Assembly (NCBI RefSeq): GCF_918797505.1
Contig: NC_092797.1
Span: forward strand, 46,908,157 to 46,972,156
Origin: Bemisia tabaci
Taxonomy: Eukaryota; Arthropoda; Insecta; Hemiptera; Aleyrodidae
Direction of reading: 5' to 3'
Length of the DNA: 64,000 nt
The stretch's first letter is position 1, and each line of letters starts with the position of its first letter. This document shows, in pieces, positions 52,976 through 63,886 of this stretch. The notes beneath the pieces are model-generated. The model did not search any database and was not told the DNA's origin. It saw only the letters and a list, made by a program, of their open reading frames with translations. Made by a program: the position numbers and the translations under genes.

Positions 52976-53130
52976 CACTGAAAAAAAAAAAAAACTCTGG
53001 CTACGGAAGTCGTATTTACGGGCTGTTTAGGCATACCGTCCGCGTTCCGGGCTCAGAGGCCGAAAGTTCCGGGCTCTGAGTTCGGAACGGACGGTATATC
53101 TGTATAGCCCGTAAGTTTTCTTTTTCAGTG
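52976..53130. mobile_element. Foldback element with CACTG ends, separate family
   Basis: CACTGAAAAAAAAAAAAAAC and TTTTCTTTTTCAGTG are the ends. Inner arms ACGGGCTGTTTAGGCATACC-GTCCGCG and CGGACGGTATATCTGTATAG-CCCGTAAG pair. The centre GAGGCCGAAAGTTCCGGG is CpG-rich. It is smaller than family A and unrelated inside. Confidence 0.65.
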
Positions 53131-53139
53131 CCTGAACTC

Positions 53140-53480
53140 GAAACGGGTGCTTCATCCGACCTTCGCGGGGTAACAAATTTTCGGCCTTGAACCACAAGTG
53201 GGACGAGAACAATCGCCGGTTAATGATGTAACAACATAACTGGATAGCCGAATTTTCACCGGGACGATTACGGGCCCGGGTAAACAGCCCTAACGAGCGT
53301 TGCTGGAGTCAAAATATTGTCGCTGCCGCAGGCTGATCCCGCCGATTAAGGCCGGAGGGCAAACACTGTAACAGTTGGCGCCGAAATTAAGGATGGCGAG
53401 CCCATTAATACGAGTCGCGTAATACATCATTATGCCCGGCCTCATTCCGATCCGTCGCACAACGGATCGAGTCAATCAGA
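53140..53480. other. Repeat-free block between elements
   Basis: It has TGGATCGAGTC-like and AATTAAGGATGG motifs and is moderately CpG-rich. No exon pair was found. Confidence 0.25.
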
Positions 53481-53542
53481 GAGGTCGGACACGAAATTTT
53501 TACTAAAACTGCAAATTTTATTGTTTATTTCGTCACATGCTA

Positions 53543-53816
53543 CAGGGTTGCCACAGTCGGAGAATTTTTAAAAGTCAAGGAAAACCTGAAAATTTCAGGG
53601 AAAATTACAAAATGCCAGGGAAAAATCTGTAAGTCACTTTTTTTTTGCTCTATAAGAAAGGTTTGACGTTCCGAACAACCAATTTGCCTGAAAACTATTT
53701 GTATTTGTAATTATGTCGTTTTCACCATTTGGCATATCTCCAATCGTCAGGGAATTTCGCCAAGATGTATCAGGGAAATAAGGGAATTTCATCCTCTAAA
53801 TTCTGTGGCAACCCTG
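53543..53816. mobile_element. Family H-related element with CAGGGTTGCCACAG ends
   Basis: CAGGGTTGCCACAG and CTGTGGCAACCCTG are perfect 14-bp inverted termini. The interior is made of AGGGAAAA and CAGGGAAAT motifs. No duplication was identified. Confidence 0.7.
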
Positions 53817-53819
53817 ATG

Positions 53820-55400
53820 TTATGTTTCAAGGGGTGCTTAAAGATGGAAATTTCACGAGGAAACCATTGAAACCACTTTTAGAGCCTCGAAGTTTTGTAT
53901 AAACGGAGATAATGCGTTTAAAGTTTCCAAATTTTGTTCGACCTCTCCTATTGACTCGCCCCACTGTGCGGCGGCTATACGACCCGTCATAACAGTCCTC
54001 GTAAAACAATCAGACCAATTTCCACCGCGCCATTACCCGCGAAAAACGACGCCGTTAACGCGATAATTACCGACTCGAGCGAGGTTGAAAGGCTCGGAAC
54101 ATGACGCTGTTTCGCTAAGTAGCATTGTTAACTGAAAAAAAATGGGAGGAAAAAAGTCAAGAGGAATGAACGCCTCGTAGAAACTTTCGTACTACGAAAA
54201 ACGTTTTGCACGGGCAAAAAAATCAGGAATCTTATCTTAAGAGCATCGTTTTCTTAGCAATCGCAATAACGATCGCTGAGCGCTAAGGGCAGGCTGTTAG
54301 TTAGGGACCGAAGGAGGTGGGAATCTTATTATTGTAAGTTCAGAACCACCCTCTAGGGGTTGTTCGAAGAGGAATTCCAAAATTCCAAGATCCAGATTTC
54401 CTCTAATAATCAGGTTTTCACCATTTTGCAAAACGGCCAGAAAAAGAATTCTTTAGATTGCATCTAAAATACATGTCATGAATGCCGGATGCAATCTTGG
54501 CCCTTGAAGGCATCGATTGATATTTTACATATGCCTTGTTTTATGAAGCTCATTGAAAAAACAGTGATCTTGGTGCAGGAAAAAAGATACAACTCAATTT
54601 GAAACGTTAGATCCACAAAAAATGTCACCATCTTGACTCGAAATTGTGTTGTCCTGGTATAGTTTCCATTGATAAAATACAATTTTGCCTTCAACCGATA
54701 CAGTGTTGGTAAATGGCTAACACAACGCATTCTGTTGGATAAAACCTGTGGGTCGGATCATCACAAATTGTGCCCAGACGACGCAATTTTGAGTCAAATA
54801 AATGAAATTGTGTTCGTCGATCCTTTTTTTCCCCTTTTTTTGCGTAGTTTCAAATCAACCGTAATGCACAGTCTTTATACTTTTTGCCTAAAATTGCGAT
54901 TAATCAAGATCAGTTATTCAATTTTTTTTTTCATTTGATCTCGTGATAAATGAGTTTTTGCTTAACTATATCGTGATTATTCTGTTGATTTGAGCACCCC
55001 AAAAGGTTCTTGTGCCTCAGTGCCGCCTCTGTCAGACGCTGCTCCGAAACCGGTTTGCACACCTCGTGCCGATGATCGGTGATCGATTTGTCACGCCGCA
55101 CACCTCACGCCACCGCCCCGCAAATTGGCGAATGTGTCACGCAAATCAATATCATTATCCGACCGTGATGCCATACCACTCTCCAAAATTATTCAATATT
55201 CTAATCAATAACGTTTAAGTAACTGCCATAAGTGTACATAGGGACTGGTAAAACCCTAATCCAATCGAACAGTTGGCGCTTCGCCTCGGGGAATATGGGA
55301 AGCAACGTAATTTTTGAGTCTTACATAACACGGCGTTCTGGGAAAGCATAACTTTTTTGCGTTGATTTATTCACCTTGCATCGGTTCTTAATCGGATTTT
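53820..55400. other. Presumed intron of unit 2, nothing further recognised
   Basis: A CpG-rich piece at 53930-54110 is followed by AT-rich sequence without repeat arms. ORFs of 60-90 codons here have no splice support. Confidence 0.25.
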
Positions 55401-55424
55401 TTTTCTGTTCTGTTTCAGGTAAGC
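55396..55424 (+). promoter_or_regulatory. Candidate recursive-splicing (ratchet) site
   Basis: A pyrimidine tract TTTTTTTTCTGTTCTGTTTCAG (in two parts: TTTTTTTTCTG, TTCTGTTTCAG) is directly followed by GTAAGC, so acceptor and donor meet at 55418/55419 with no exon between. This juxtaposition is the hallmark of recursive splice sites in long arthropod introns. It lies 5.9 kb into the presumed intron after 49517. Confidence 0.45.
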
Positions 55425-55469
55425 ATTTTTTTGTCACCTCACTTCGTTGGATCTGTCAATCAGCTATCC
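55419..55469 (+). CDS. Alternative reading of the ratchet site: 51-nt exon
   Basis: If the acceptor at 55418 is used with the next donor, TCC/GTGAGTTTC at 55470, the exon is 51 nt, 17 codons, phase 0: VSIFLSPHFVGSVNQLS. The phase fits 49517. The hydrophobic peptide looks less coding-like than a recursive-splice exon that is normally skipped. I favour the ratchet explanation. Confidence 0.2.
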
Positions 55470-55759
55470 GTGAGTTTCATTCTGATTGCTCATTTACTGC
55501 AATATTCAACATGGTTGTTAGTATCATTAGAAAAATAAAGAAAAAAACTAATTATTGGGAATTGAATTATAGATTCAGCTTAACGTAACAGGAATTGGAT
55601 TGAGTTCTTGGCTGGTTATGATAACCATGGATATTATCATTTTCAACGTATCAGAGACTTGCAGAATTCGTAATCATGGATTTTTAGAGAACGTCTGAAA
55701 AAATTTGGCATAAGTAGTCGAGGGAATTTGAAATTTTACTGAGCTTGTTATCTTGATTG

Positions 55760-56800
55760 TAAGTTCAATGTAGAAATGCAAAAACAACTCTTAAGTCGTA
55801 ACTTTTTAAAGGTCGAATATCTCGAGCTGAATTTTGCTTCGATCCCTGGCGGTAATCCTCTTTGTGGCACGGTCGCTTAGTTTTACAAGCGGCCCAAATA
55901 GAAACTGGAAGAGGATTAAAGGAGCGATTCATTTAATATTATTCGTTTTGAACGTTTTTCTCTCGGGTGAGTGGTATTCGGCCGGTGGAGACATGTGCCA
56001 AACAGTGGTGCCACGTCGGTCGGGAAATTTTTCGGCCCTTAAACTGTGATTTTCGGCCGAAATGGGTCAGTTACGCGTGTCACAGAAGTTCGTGTAGATT
56101 TTATGACCCTGTATGATTTTTTCAGGGGAGAAAAACAAGAATATAAGGAAGCAGAGCTGTTTAAGCACGAAGTTTTTAAGCCGGCCTCAAAAAGACAAAT
56201 GGATCTTTCAAAAACATCTTAGATGACGTCATCCACCATGTTAAGTTCTGTCGAGATTTCTCGGGGTTTCTATAGTGCTATCGAGGTGGAAAAAGTAGGA
56301 CAGAATAACTGTATCCAAAAAATTGGGGAAAATTTTAAAAAGAAGATCTATGAGATTAATTTATGAGAGAATACTGACTTGATTTTCCTTTGATTATTCC
56401 CCCTGGTTTTGAGATTCCGCGGCCGTTTGAGCAGATTTTAGTATAAAAATTATAATTTCCATCAGTAAAATTGAAATTTTCCAAAATTAACAGTAGGAAT
56501 TGCTCCTTTTTACGACGCTATCGAATAAATTTAGGAATTTTTGTCAGTTTGACGGAAGTTCACCTAGAAAGTTCAGACAACTGCCCTAAAGTTCTCAGAC
56601 CTCCTGTTTCCCTAACCACCAAAACACGATCCTCCGACGCATCTAATTCATTTTTTCAGTGCTAAATTTGGCAACTCAGCCGCTAAACTGAGCCCGGGCA
56701 CCGGGCCAAGCTTCTTTTGGCAAGCGGACGATCGGTGCAACAACGGGACAGCACTGTTCAGAAGCGAAAACATTCGGAGGAGGGACGAAAATTTGTCAGG
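55760..56800. other. Unassigned intronic stretch
   Basis: A frame at 55834-56049 ends in a good donor (CTCGG/GTGAGTGG at about 55966), but there is no ATG or acceptor. A TTTTTTCAGTGC near 56650 is an isolated acceptor-like site. Confidence 0.25.
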
Positions 56801-56819
56801 CTCGCCCGACCTGTCATCC

Positions 56820-56926
56820 TACGGAAAAGAGCCGTAAGTGAAAGCCTGGAGTGAGCCCCGAAGCGCGTGAGTAGACCCTGTAACTGTGGCTCACGTAAGA
56901 AAGCGGACTTACGGCTCTTTTCCGTA
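56820..56926. mobile_element. Palindromic MITE with TACGGAAAAGAGCCGTAAG arms
   Basis: TACGGAAAAGAGCCGTAAGT and ACTTACGGCTCTTTTCCGTA are perfect 20-bp inverted repeats. The centre has GTGAGCCC...GTGGCTCAC, recalling family F. Confidence 0.75.
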
Positions 56927-56929
56927 ACA

Positions 56930-57835
56930 CGGCGGCGAAGTGTCAGACGAAATCTCGCTCCGAAAAAAGACAGGGAAGAGAAGATGAGAGTGAACAACCG
57001 CCCGCAGAGGGATCTTGCCAAATTTGCGTAATTCCCCGAGCGATTGCCACCGGGGCTTAATTTTTTTCGTTTTGTCTTATAATTATTCTTTTTTTCGTCA
57101 TTTTTTTTATGGGAGGTTTTTTTTTTTATTAATTTGTACGCTGTCATGAGTGTGTCCGCTTTCACACGATGAAATTGCGTGCGAAGTGGTAGGATTTTCG
57201 CTTCGCTTTCATTACCTGCGTGACTCGTGTGTGAAGAATGTCGGGAATTTTCTCTTTCTTGTGTCTCAATTTTTTCTCCGTTTTATGTTTGAGCCCTACG
57301 CGCGGCTCACAAACTGAAATGAGATTCGCCTCGTTCGTAATGTCAGTTCTGATTACGCTGAAGATTTTAAGGCTGGTAAATTTTGTCCATTGTGACGTGG
57401 CTGAGAAACGTGGCCGTAGCCTGCTTCGTTCAGGAAGGCTTGTATCTGGGGCTTGTGATGTATTTTTTCCCCGACAAAAAGAAAGTACAAAAAATCTGTT
57501 AGACGGCCCGATGGCATCGTTTTGAAAAACTCGCAAGACCGCATGATATTAGTAATTTTAGTTGATTAGGAGGTATCCCAAGATTTATTTGAAAAATTGA
57601 GAAAATCCGATTTAAGGTCCGAATGTTTTCAAAAATTTTTTGATCACTCAAAAACGGAATTTCTCTAGTAACCTTTCTTTGTTTTTCTTTAATTTTCTTA
57701 ACCGTTACCGCCCCTGGAATAGGATAGCAGGTCACAATTATGTGAAACATTTTTATATGGACATGATTAGAGAGGTTAGGAGAAATCCAAATAAAACATT
57801 GGGAAATTTTAGAATTGTATGGTTAGGAACACTTT
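56930..57835. other. Unassigned stretch
   Basis: Minus- and plus-strand frames of 95-135 codons overlap each other here (57162-57536, 57238-57525, 56758-57165). None has splice support or recognisable motifs. Confidence 0.25.
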
Positions 57836-57841
57836 TAAGCG

Positions 57842-58068
57842 CACTGGAAAAAAGAACACATTGGATCTAGATCCAGACTCTTGAAAACATTGACAAGAAA
57901 AAGGACTCGTGATTCAATCAGATTTAAGCTTAAATCAAAAGGAAATCCGCTCAAATTAAGAGGCTTGGTTCTTGATTTAAGCTTAAATCTGATTGAATCA
58001 AGAGTATTATTTCTCGTCGATGTTTTTAAGAGTCTGGACTCTAGATCCAATGTTTTCTTTTTCCAGTG
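57842..58068. mobile_element. Foldback element, family A (copy 8)
   Basis: CACTGGAAAAAAGAACACAT and CTTTTTCCAGTG bound it. GC flanks mirror one another (G-CACTGG and CCAGTG-C). Opposite spacer orientation to copy 1. Confidence 0.78.
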
Positions 58069-58189
58069 CCCTATTTGGTTTGCAGAACGAAGCTAGAAGT
58101 ATCTTATTGCGGAGAACTCCAGCTAATATTCCGAAAACGATTTATTGTAGAGTGTTCGGATTGACGAGAACATGTTGTCTCCTCCTCTC

Positions 58190-58690
58190 GAGATCACACT
58201 ATTTACATTGTAATTGGTTTCGTATTTATTCTAATCAATCTTCGGTCGCGGTCCAAATTGAGTGGTTCTGATAACCAATTAACTCCGCCTAATCATCGCG
58301 GGGAACCAACCCTCGAGCCGATCGAATGATTAATCTCGTCCTGTCTCCGCGGATTTTTTTTTTTTTTACCGTGCATGCTCTCTTTTTTTCGCAGCGAACC
58401 AATTAAAGCGTCCCGCGGCGGCCGGAGGCGGATTTTAATAATTCGCCGGACGAGAACGGACGGCGGACGCACGGAGGCAGATTATTGATGAACTGCGAAA
58501 TGATTATCGGTGAACGTCGTAATTCACCCGCTTCCGCCGATCGGCGACCGGTGAACGTGGAAATTGAATTAAACGCTGTCCGGATGTTATTACCGATACG
58601 CGCAACGAGTAGGCGCGTTTTTTAACCTGGTATTTTGCGAATCGGAGCCCGAACAATATTGATTTGCTGAAATTAAAATTGGGGTAATCG
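58190..58690. promoter_or_regulatory. Repeat-free block rich in homeodomain-type cores
   Basis: It contains TGTAATTGG, ACCAATTAACTC, GCCTAATCATC, ATTAATCTCG, ACCAATTAAAGCG and AATTGAATTAAACG in 400 bp of CpG-rich DNA. No repeat arm or exon is present. This is a candidate enhancer of unit 2, by inference only. Confidence 0.3.
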
Positions 58691-58838
58691 TGTGTGACGG
58701 GACCGTACGATGGATGCTGCTACAACTCTACAAGAAAGTATCAGCACGAATTATACTTGATTTTTAATTAAAATGGTCTCTGATTACGGAGTCAGATTTT
58801 AGCATCGTGACAAGGTCTGCTTTTGCGGAACTGTATCT

Positions 58839-59075
58839 TGACCGCGTTTAGCAGAAAGGAACCAAGCTACTGTCTGTGACTGGGCAATCTAATTTTTTTA
58901 CAAAAAATCGTTTGTGCAGATTCCTTCGAAAATTTTGAAGAACTTACTTCGCACCAAGCAGAAAATTCACGAAAATTTGCACAAAAATCCACAGCCGTTT
59001 TCATGTAAAAACTTAAATTTCCCAATTAAAAGACAGCAGATGATGCGTTTTTGTTCCTTTCTGCTTGTGCGGTCC
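58839..59075. mobile_element. MITE, family J (copy 2)
   Basis: TGACCGCGTTTAGCAGAAAG-GAACCAAGC faces TTGTTCCTTTCTGCTTGTGC-GGTCCA. Confidence 0.65.
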
Positions 59076-59154
59076 AATTTCGCTCTTTTTGTAAATTTTT
59101 ATGTTCTTTATTAATCGTAAGTAGTTTACGAAGTGCACGTGATTGCTAAGCCAC

Positions 59155-59295
59155 TTGGACTACATTTTGCAATAAGGAGCAATTATTATTGAATCATTTT
59201 AGAAACATCATATGTGCTATTGGTTTCCCTAAGCAGAAAGGTGCTTTTATGGAAGAACCAGAGCTAGTGGTTCCTTATTGCAAAATGTAATCCAA
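59155..59295. mobile_element. Hairpin MITE, family K
   Basis: TTGGACTACATTTTGCAATA faces TTATTGCAAAATGTAATCCAA (last 20 bases of the arm shown from TATTGC). The centre has TTAGAAACATCATATGTGCT and GGTTTCCCTAAGCAGAAAGG and serves as the intact paralogue of the split copy at 3943. Confidence 0.7.
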
Positions 59296-59318
59296 GTGGT
59301 CAACTCTTAGATTATCAG

Positions 59319-59349
59319 TCGTACTCAGATGAATCTGACAATTCCAAAG
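59319..59349 (+). CDS. Weak candidate exon, 31 nt
   Basis: ACTCTTAGATTATCAG (59318) and AAG/GTAACTATT (59350) bound 31 nt reading SYSDESDNSK plus one base in phase 0. The donor is good, the acceptor tract poor. The phase would suit 49517, but support is thin. Confidence 0.15.
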
Positions 59350-59389
59350 GTAACTATTACACTAAAGGAAAGAGCGCTGTGCAGGGTCT

Positions 59390-59930
59390 CTGACGTATCT
59401 TTTCCGTGGCGACCACCTCCAATGACCGGTCACCACTTCCCGTATTTTCCCCACGTGCCGGGGGCGAGTGCGATCGTCGGGGCCCGCGGTCGCGCGCGCC
59501 CCAGCACTCGAGCGCCCTCTCGAGGCCACGTGCCGAGTCGCCCGCCCGCCCGGGCCCGGGTCATGAATCCGCGATAACCCCCCCCCCCCCCTTCGTTGCC
59601 GCCGCCGCGTGGCGTTGTTCTCGGTGCGATGTGCAAAACAAATCCAATTACCACACGTGCGCGCAGCCTAGCCCGCGGTGCACCGGGCACCGGTAAACGA
59701 GACTAAGAGGCTTACGGCTCTTACGGTCCGTGCTTACTGGTTCCGATACCCTGCCCCCCGCGCCCGCTTAGAGGCTTGTCCGATCGTTATCGGCCTGCGG
59801 ACCGGACGACCGCCTTTATTTGCTCGACGCCGATGTACTCGGTTTGCAGGGATCGGGGTTGCTGGCGACCTGGAAAATCTGCAAAGCAAGACGGTGGGAG
59901 CGGTTTTCTAGAGCTGTGGTAAAAGCTAGC
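59390..59930. other. CpG-rich block with a poly-C tract
   Basis: C-run at about 59579-59591. Frames on both strands are CpG-rich artefacts. It is a possible CpG-rich regulatory segment. Confidence 0.3.
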
Positions 59931-60050
59931 TACCATACTATGCATCGTAACGGTGGCAGCATACTATATGCCAGACTTTTTCTAACCATTCAAAAATATT
60001 GGGTATACTCGCGCCTGGATTGTTGAATCGTTATCAAATGACTGTTGGAA

Positions 60051-60198
60051 CCAAAGACTTGTGTGCTTTGCGGTATATCGACCGATCTGCTATTCAAACC
60101 TATAGAAAATGAGCTATAAAAGGGTGTTCGCAACGAACAACTCAATAATCAACCTTTGACCAAAATATCAATAATCGATCATTCACCCCTCGCCACTG
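60051..60198 (+). mobile_element. hAT-type MITE, family G, diverged left end
   Basis: TGTGCTTTGCGGTATATCGA, AAACCTATAG, GGGTGTTCGCAACGAAC and a clean right end CCCTCGCCACTG. It directly abuts the family D element. Confidence 0.6.
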
Positions 60199-60199
60199 A

Positions 60200-60450
60200 T
60201 ATGCCATAAGGAAGAACGCCGCATTAGCCAGCAGGCGTTGCCAAATTTTCTTGGAAAAATCACGAATTTTCAGAAAAAGTTGTGAATATTTTTCATCCGA
60301 TTTTTCAGAGAATTTCGCTCGTAATTTGATGTAGAAGGCCAAAAAATTTCAAGGAAAAATATCCTTAACTTCCTTCAAAAATAAAAACTTTCTGAGAGGA
60401 AATTTGGCAACGTTTGAATGCGCATACGGCGTTCTTTCTTAGCACGGTAG
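60200..60450. mobile_element. MITE, family D
   Basis: ATGCCATAAGGAAGAACGCC at the left tip (decayed) and GGCGTTCTTTCTTAGCACGG-TAG at the right. Interior GGCGTTGCCAAATTTTC faces GAAATTTGGCAACG. Confidence 0.6.
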
Positions 60451-60780
60451 CATGGTAGCTTACCACACCTATGCTTTATGTATCGTATCCTATATTTTAG
60501 GAACAATTTAGTATTAGTCACCACTTCGTTGGTGCCTCTTCCTAGCGACAGACCGCAGGGAAACCTCTCGCGGAGACATGGCTCGAGTTTTTCCGTCGTA
60601 ACGTCATGAACGACGATCCGTCTGGCATCCATGATCCCTCGCACAGTCTCATCACCGGTCGCCCCCTCCGTCAATTTCTTTCGGATGAGATCCGAGCTCA
60701 TGCCAAGGTGTCGATAGCATTCCTCCGTCCGGCGTCTGGCAAGCCACCGAGCCTGACTCACGAGCGAAGTCGACCGCTTT

Positions 60781-60904
60781 TCGTCGTCCCTCCGACGTAA
60801 GGGCGTACCTCGCTTTCCACGTGAGGGCTATTTTCCGTACACCTCCAAGCTGTCCGGAGCTCAAGCGGAAATCGAGATACGTCCTTAACGCCGGAGGAGC
60901 GACG
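60781..60904. mobile_element. Palindromic MITE, family F
   Basis: TCGTCGTCCCTCCGACGTAA-GGGCGTACC faces GAGATACGTCCTTAACGCCG-GAGGAGCGACG. Confidence 0.65.
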
Positions 60905-60909
60905 TTATG

Positions 60910-61440
60910 GGTCAACGGTGGCCGCGTCGTCGTCGGCGGAACGCGGCCATCCATCAAGCGTTACAATGTAGCGCTGTCCGATTTTTCGAATTTTCTCGCC
61001 CTCCACAACCGCTGTGATAGCGGAGAGAGCAGTAAGTGCACGCCAGGATGAACCTCGAGAGACATAGAAGCGTGTGCTAATCATGGCTCATGTATAAATA
61101 CACTTACGGCGCTCTTCGCTATCACGGCAGACAAATCGAGCGGCGCGAGCATCGTCATCGTCGGCGTTCCCCGATCGGGCGATCAAAGGGCCGGCCGCCG
61201 GGGCGCTGGCACGGAGCCCGCAGGTGGGAGCCCCGGCATCCGGAAACACTGCCTCCCCGGCTTGGCGTCATCGGTTGTAGCGCCGGGTATCGGGACCCGA
61301 TTGGTGGAGGGAGGGGAGGGGGAGGGGATGTTCTAATTTGTCGCGCGACCTGTCTGAAACGCTAAAATTACCCGCGCGTCACTCTCGTTGCTTATCGGAA
61401 CGGAGCGGCGAAGCGTCTTTACGATCGGGAACCAAGCGAT
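60910..61440. other. CpG-rich stretch, no gene recognised
   Basis: A donor-like GAGCA/GTAAGTGC at about 61031 has no matching acceptor. A GGGAGGGGAGGGGGAGGGG tract lies at about 61308-61327 and could form a G-quadruplex. Confidence 0.3.
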
Positions 61441-61489
61441 AATTTGGACTCTATTTTGCAATCAGGAACATCAATTTCGGGCCCATCCG

Positions 61490-61718
61490 CACTGGAAAAA
61501 AAAAACACATTGGATCTAGAGTCCAGACTCTTGAAAACATTGACAAGAAAAAATACTCTTGATTCAATCGGATTTTTGCTTGAATCAAAAGGAAATCCGC
61601 TTAAATTAAGAGGCTTGGTTCTTGATTTAAGCGAGATTCTGATTGAATCAAGAGTACTTTTTCTTGTCGATGTTTTTAAGAGTCTGGACTCTAGATCCAA
61701 TGTGTCTTTTTTCCAGTG
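61490..61718. mobile_element. Foldback element, family A (copy 9)
   Basis: CACTGGAAAAAAAAAACACA and TTTTTTCCAGTG. One inner arm carries GGATTTTTGCTTGAATC, like copy 4, so sub-families exist. Confidence 0.78.
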
Positions 61719-61789
61719 TATGTACGTAGGGATTCTGATGGTACATAGGTTGTATTTAAACTAAACCAGAAGAGAACTGAACACGAGGA

Positions 61790-61990
61790 TACCCTTGGTT
61801 CGTGAATTGGATAATTATTGAAGGAGATATGACAAAATGATCTTATCTGCTGGAATACATGGTAAATGCCTCCATGTGACGTCACTAAGCAGTGCATTTT
61901 CTCACTTTTAAATCTACTTTTAAACAATTTCCTATATCTGAAAAAAGTTATAAAAAAAAACTGCGAAATCAATTCTTTGAGAAGCGCTCA
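61790..61990 (+). repeat. Dispersed repeat O (copy 2)
   Basis: GGAGATATGACAAAATGATC and CCATGTGACGTCACTAAGCA are the reverse complement of blocks at 12390-12560. Confidence 0.45.
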
Positions 61991-61999
61991 TAGATAAAG

Positions 62000-62700
62000 C
62001 GACAAAAAATTTGCGTACAAATTTTCCATTGCGTCTTTCTTTTTGTCGTGTTACCCGTCAGCGAATTTCAGGGAAGAGCACGCTTGAAAAAGGAGGGATC
62101 CAGAAGTTTGAAAATATCACGAGCTCCGGAATACCCTCAAAATTGAATTTCGAGTGAAAGTAAAACAATGAGAAAAGAGTGTCTACACGACGATAAAAAG
62201 ATTAGCCACTCGACGAGGCGACAACGAGCACCGCGGGAACAGGCGTCGCCCCGAGGGGTCCGAGAGGGATCCAGCGGGCGCAGCGAGGGTCACTCGAAGG
62301 GACCCCTCTCAAAAAGGAAACAAGAACTTTTAGTTGAGCCCTGGGCTACGTGAAAATAAAAGAGATTCGGGGTTCATCTGAAACATGGACTTGGTCCCTT
62401 CCAGAAACGACCGGTTCACTTATCGCCGAACCTGGGAGGGCCGTGAAAAAATACCCTTCGCGTTATGAGGGACCCTTGTTGACTGCGGCGGACGCGGCGC
62501 GTGGCGGGGAGGTCCTCGAGGGGCGGCGGCGACGCTCTGGGTGCGACAGGGCGGAGGAGGCGTCGTGTGTATCGATGCCTATATTCGCCCCCGGGGAGTA
62601 TTAAACGGGGTTGCCGCTCGATGCACAATCGGGAGTCGTGAAAAACCGCGGAAGTCCGAGAAAAGTTTGGGATCGGACCTGCAGTTTAACAGATTATACT
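62000..62700. other. Unassigned stretch, CpG-rich toward 62600
   Basis: Frames at 62168-62353 and 62350-62604 lack splice support. No repeat arms were recognised. Confidence 0.25.
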
Positions 62701-62714
62701 CCGAACTCCTAATT

Positions 62715-62987
62715 CAGGGTGTCTAGCATCAGGAAAAACCGGAGAAACCGGAAAATATCAGGAATTTTGGCCGATCAGGTAAAAATCAGGAAAATCCGAA
62801 AAATCGGACGTTTTATCAGGAATTTTTCTTACGCGAATCTCCTTAGCGGAGAAAGTCTTACTGCTTTTTGCCTACCGTTCAAGGAGTCGAGAAAAATCCG
62901 GAAAATATCAGGAATTTTTTATCAAATATCAGGAAGAATCAGGAAAATATCAGGATTTCTCAAAATTAAAAAATACTAGACACCCTG
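62715..62987 (+). mobile_element. Family H element, 5-bp TSD
   Basis: CAGGGTGTCTAGCATCAGG and TACTAGACACCCTG are inverted ends (CAGGGTGTCTAG exact). TAATT flanks both sides (62710-62714 and 62988-62992). The body is almost the same as the nested copy at 4011-4299. Confidence 0.75.
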
Positions 62988-63238
62988 TAATTTTTCTAAG
63001 CCTAGGGTGCTCAATGCCCCAAGGGTTGTGGTTCAACAGAGAGCAGTGGAGGTTAGGTGTCGTGGAGCGCGAGGGAGTGTTGTACCTATAATGTATGTAA
63101 ATTTGGAAGCCTAGAGCATGGATGTATAAATTCCGTGATGATTGAGCGTTGACTTCCGAAGGTAACTTTTACAGAGATAACAGTTTGTACGGGATCTTTA
63201 GAGTATTATGTCTCTGGTAACGTCAGCAAGTAATACAA

Positions 63239-63507
63239 CAGGGTGTCGGATCTGCCGTCAGTAGAAACCGGAAAATATTGGTTGGGTGCTTTGGTGCTAT
63301 CTAGAAAAATCAGGAAAATATCAGTAAAATCGGTCATTGATCAGGAAATTCTGAGCGTTTCAAACATTTTTTAAACATTTGATTCAGTTTATTAATTATG
63401 TTGATCTTTTAAATCAAACGAGTGTCAATTATTTTGTCGTGAGAAAAATTAGGAAATCTCGTCTAAAATATCAGGGAATCCAAAATTAAAGTTGATAAAA
63501 CACCCTG
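63239..63507 (+). mobile_element. Family H element, 5-bp TSD (4 of 5)
   Basis: CAGGGTGTCGGATC and AACACCCTG end it; flanks TACAA and TACAC. The interior has CAGGAAAATATCAGTAAAAT and TGATCAGGAAATTC. Confidence 0.65.
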
Positions 63508-63509
63508 TA

Positions 63510-63885
63510 CACCACTCATTCGCATCCGCGCACCCTGTATTTTCTGTCAGGAGGCGTTATTTTAGACGCTGCTTGGCAAGGCGGCAGACAAGCCCTGCCG
63601 CACGGCCCCCGCGCTATTTTTCCACGGATCAAGTTCAACATGTTCGACGAGCTTGTAATTAATCGGCCCTTTGTTTCGCACCCCCGCCACACCCCCTCGC
63701 CGTCACCCCCTACGAGGGGCGTGCGAACTGCACACATGAGCACACCGACAAGTGCATCTCGAGCGTGACGGCCGATACAAGCCCCGATAAAACTCGCCTC
63801 ACGACGACAACTCCGCCGTCCCTTGCCAAAACGACGTAACTCCCACGGGAATCCTTTTGTGAGTACGCGGTTCTTTCTGAGCACG
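63510..63885. other. Unassigned CpG-moderate stretch
   Basis: A minus-strand 150-codon frame (63516-63968) and another overlap here and run into repeat DNA at 63887. No exon signals were found. Confidence 0.25.
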
Positions 63886-63886
63886 C

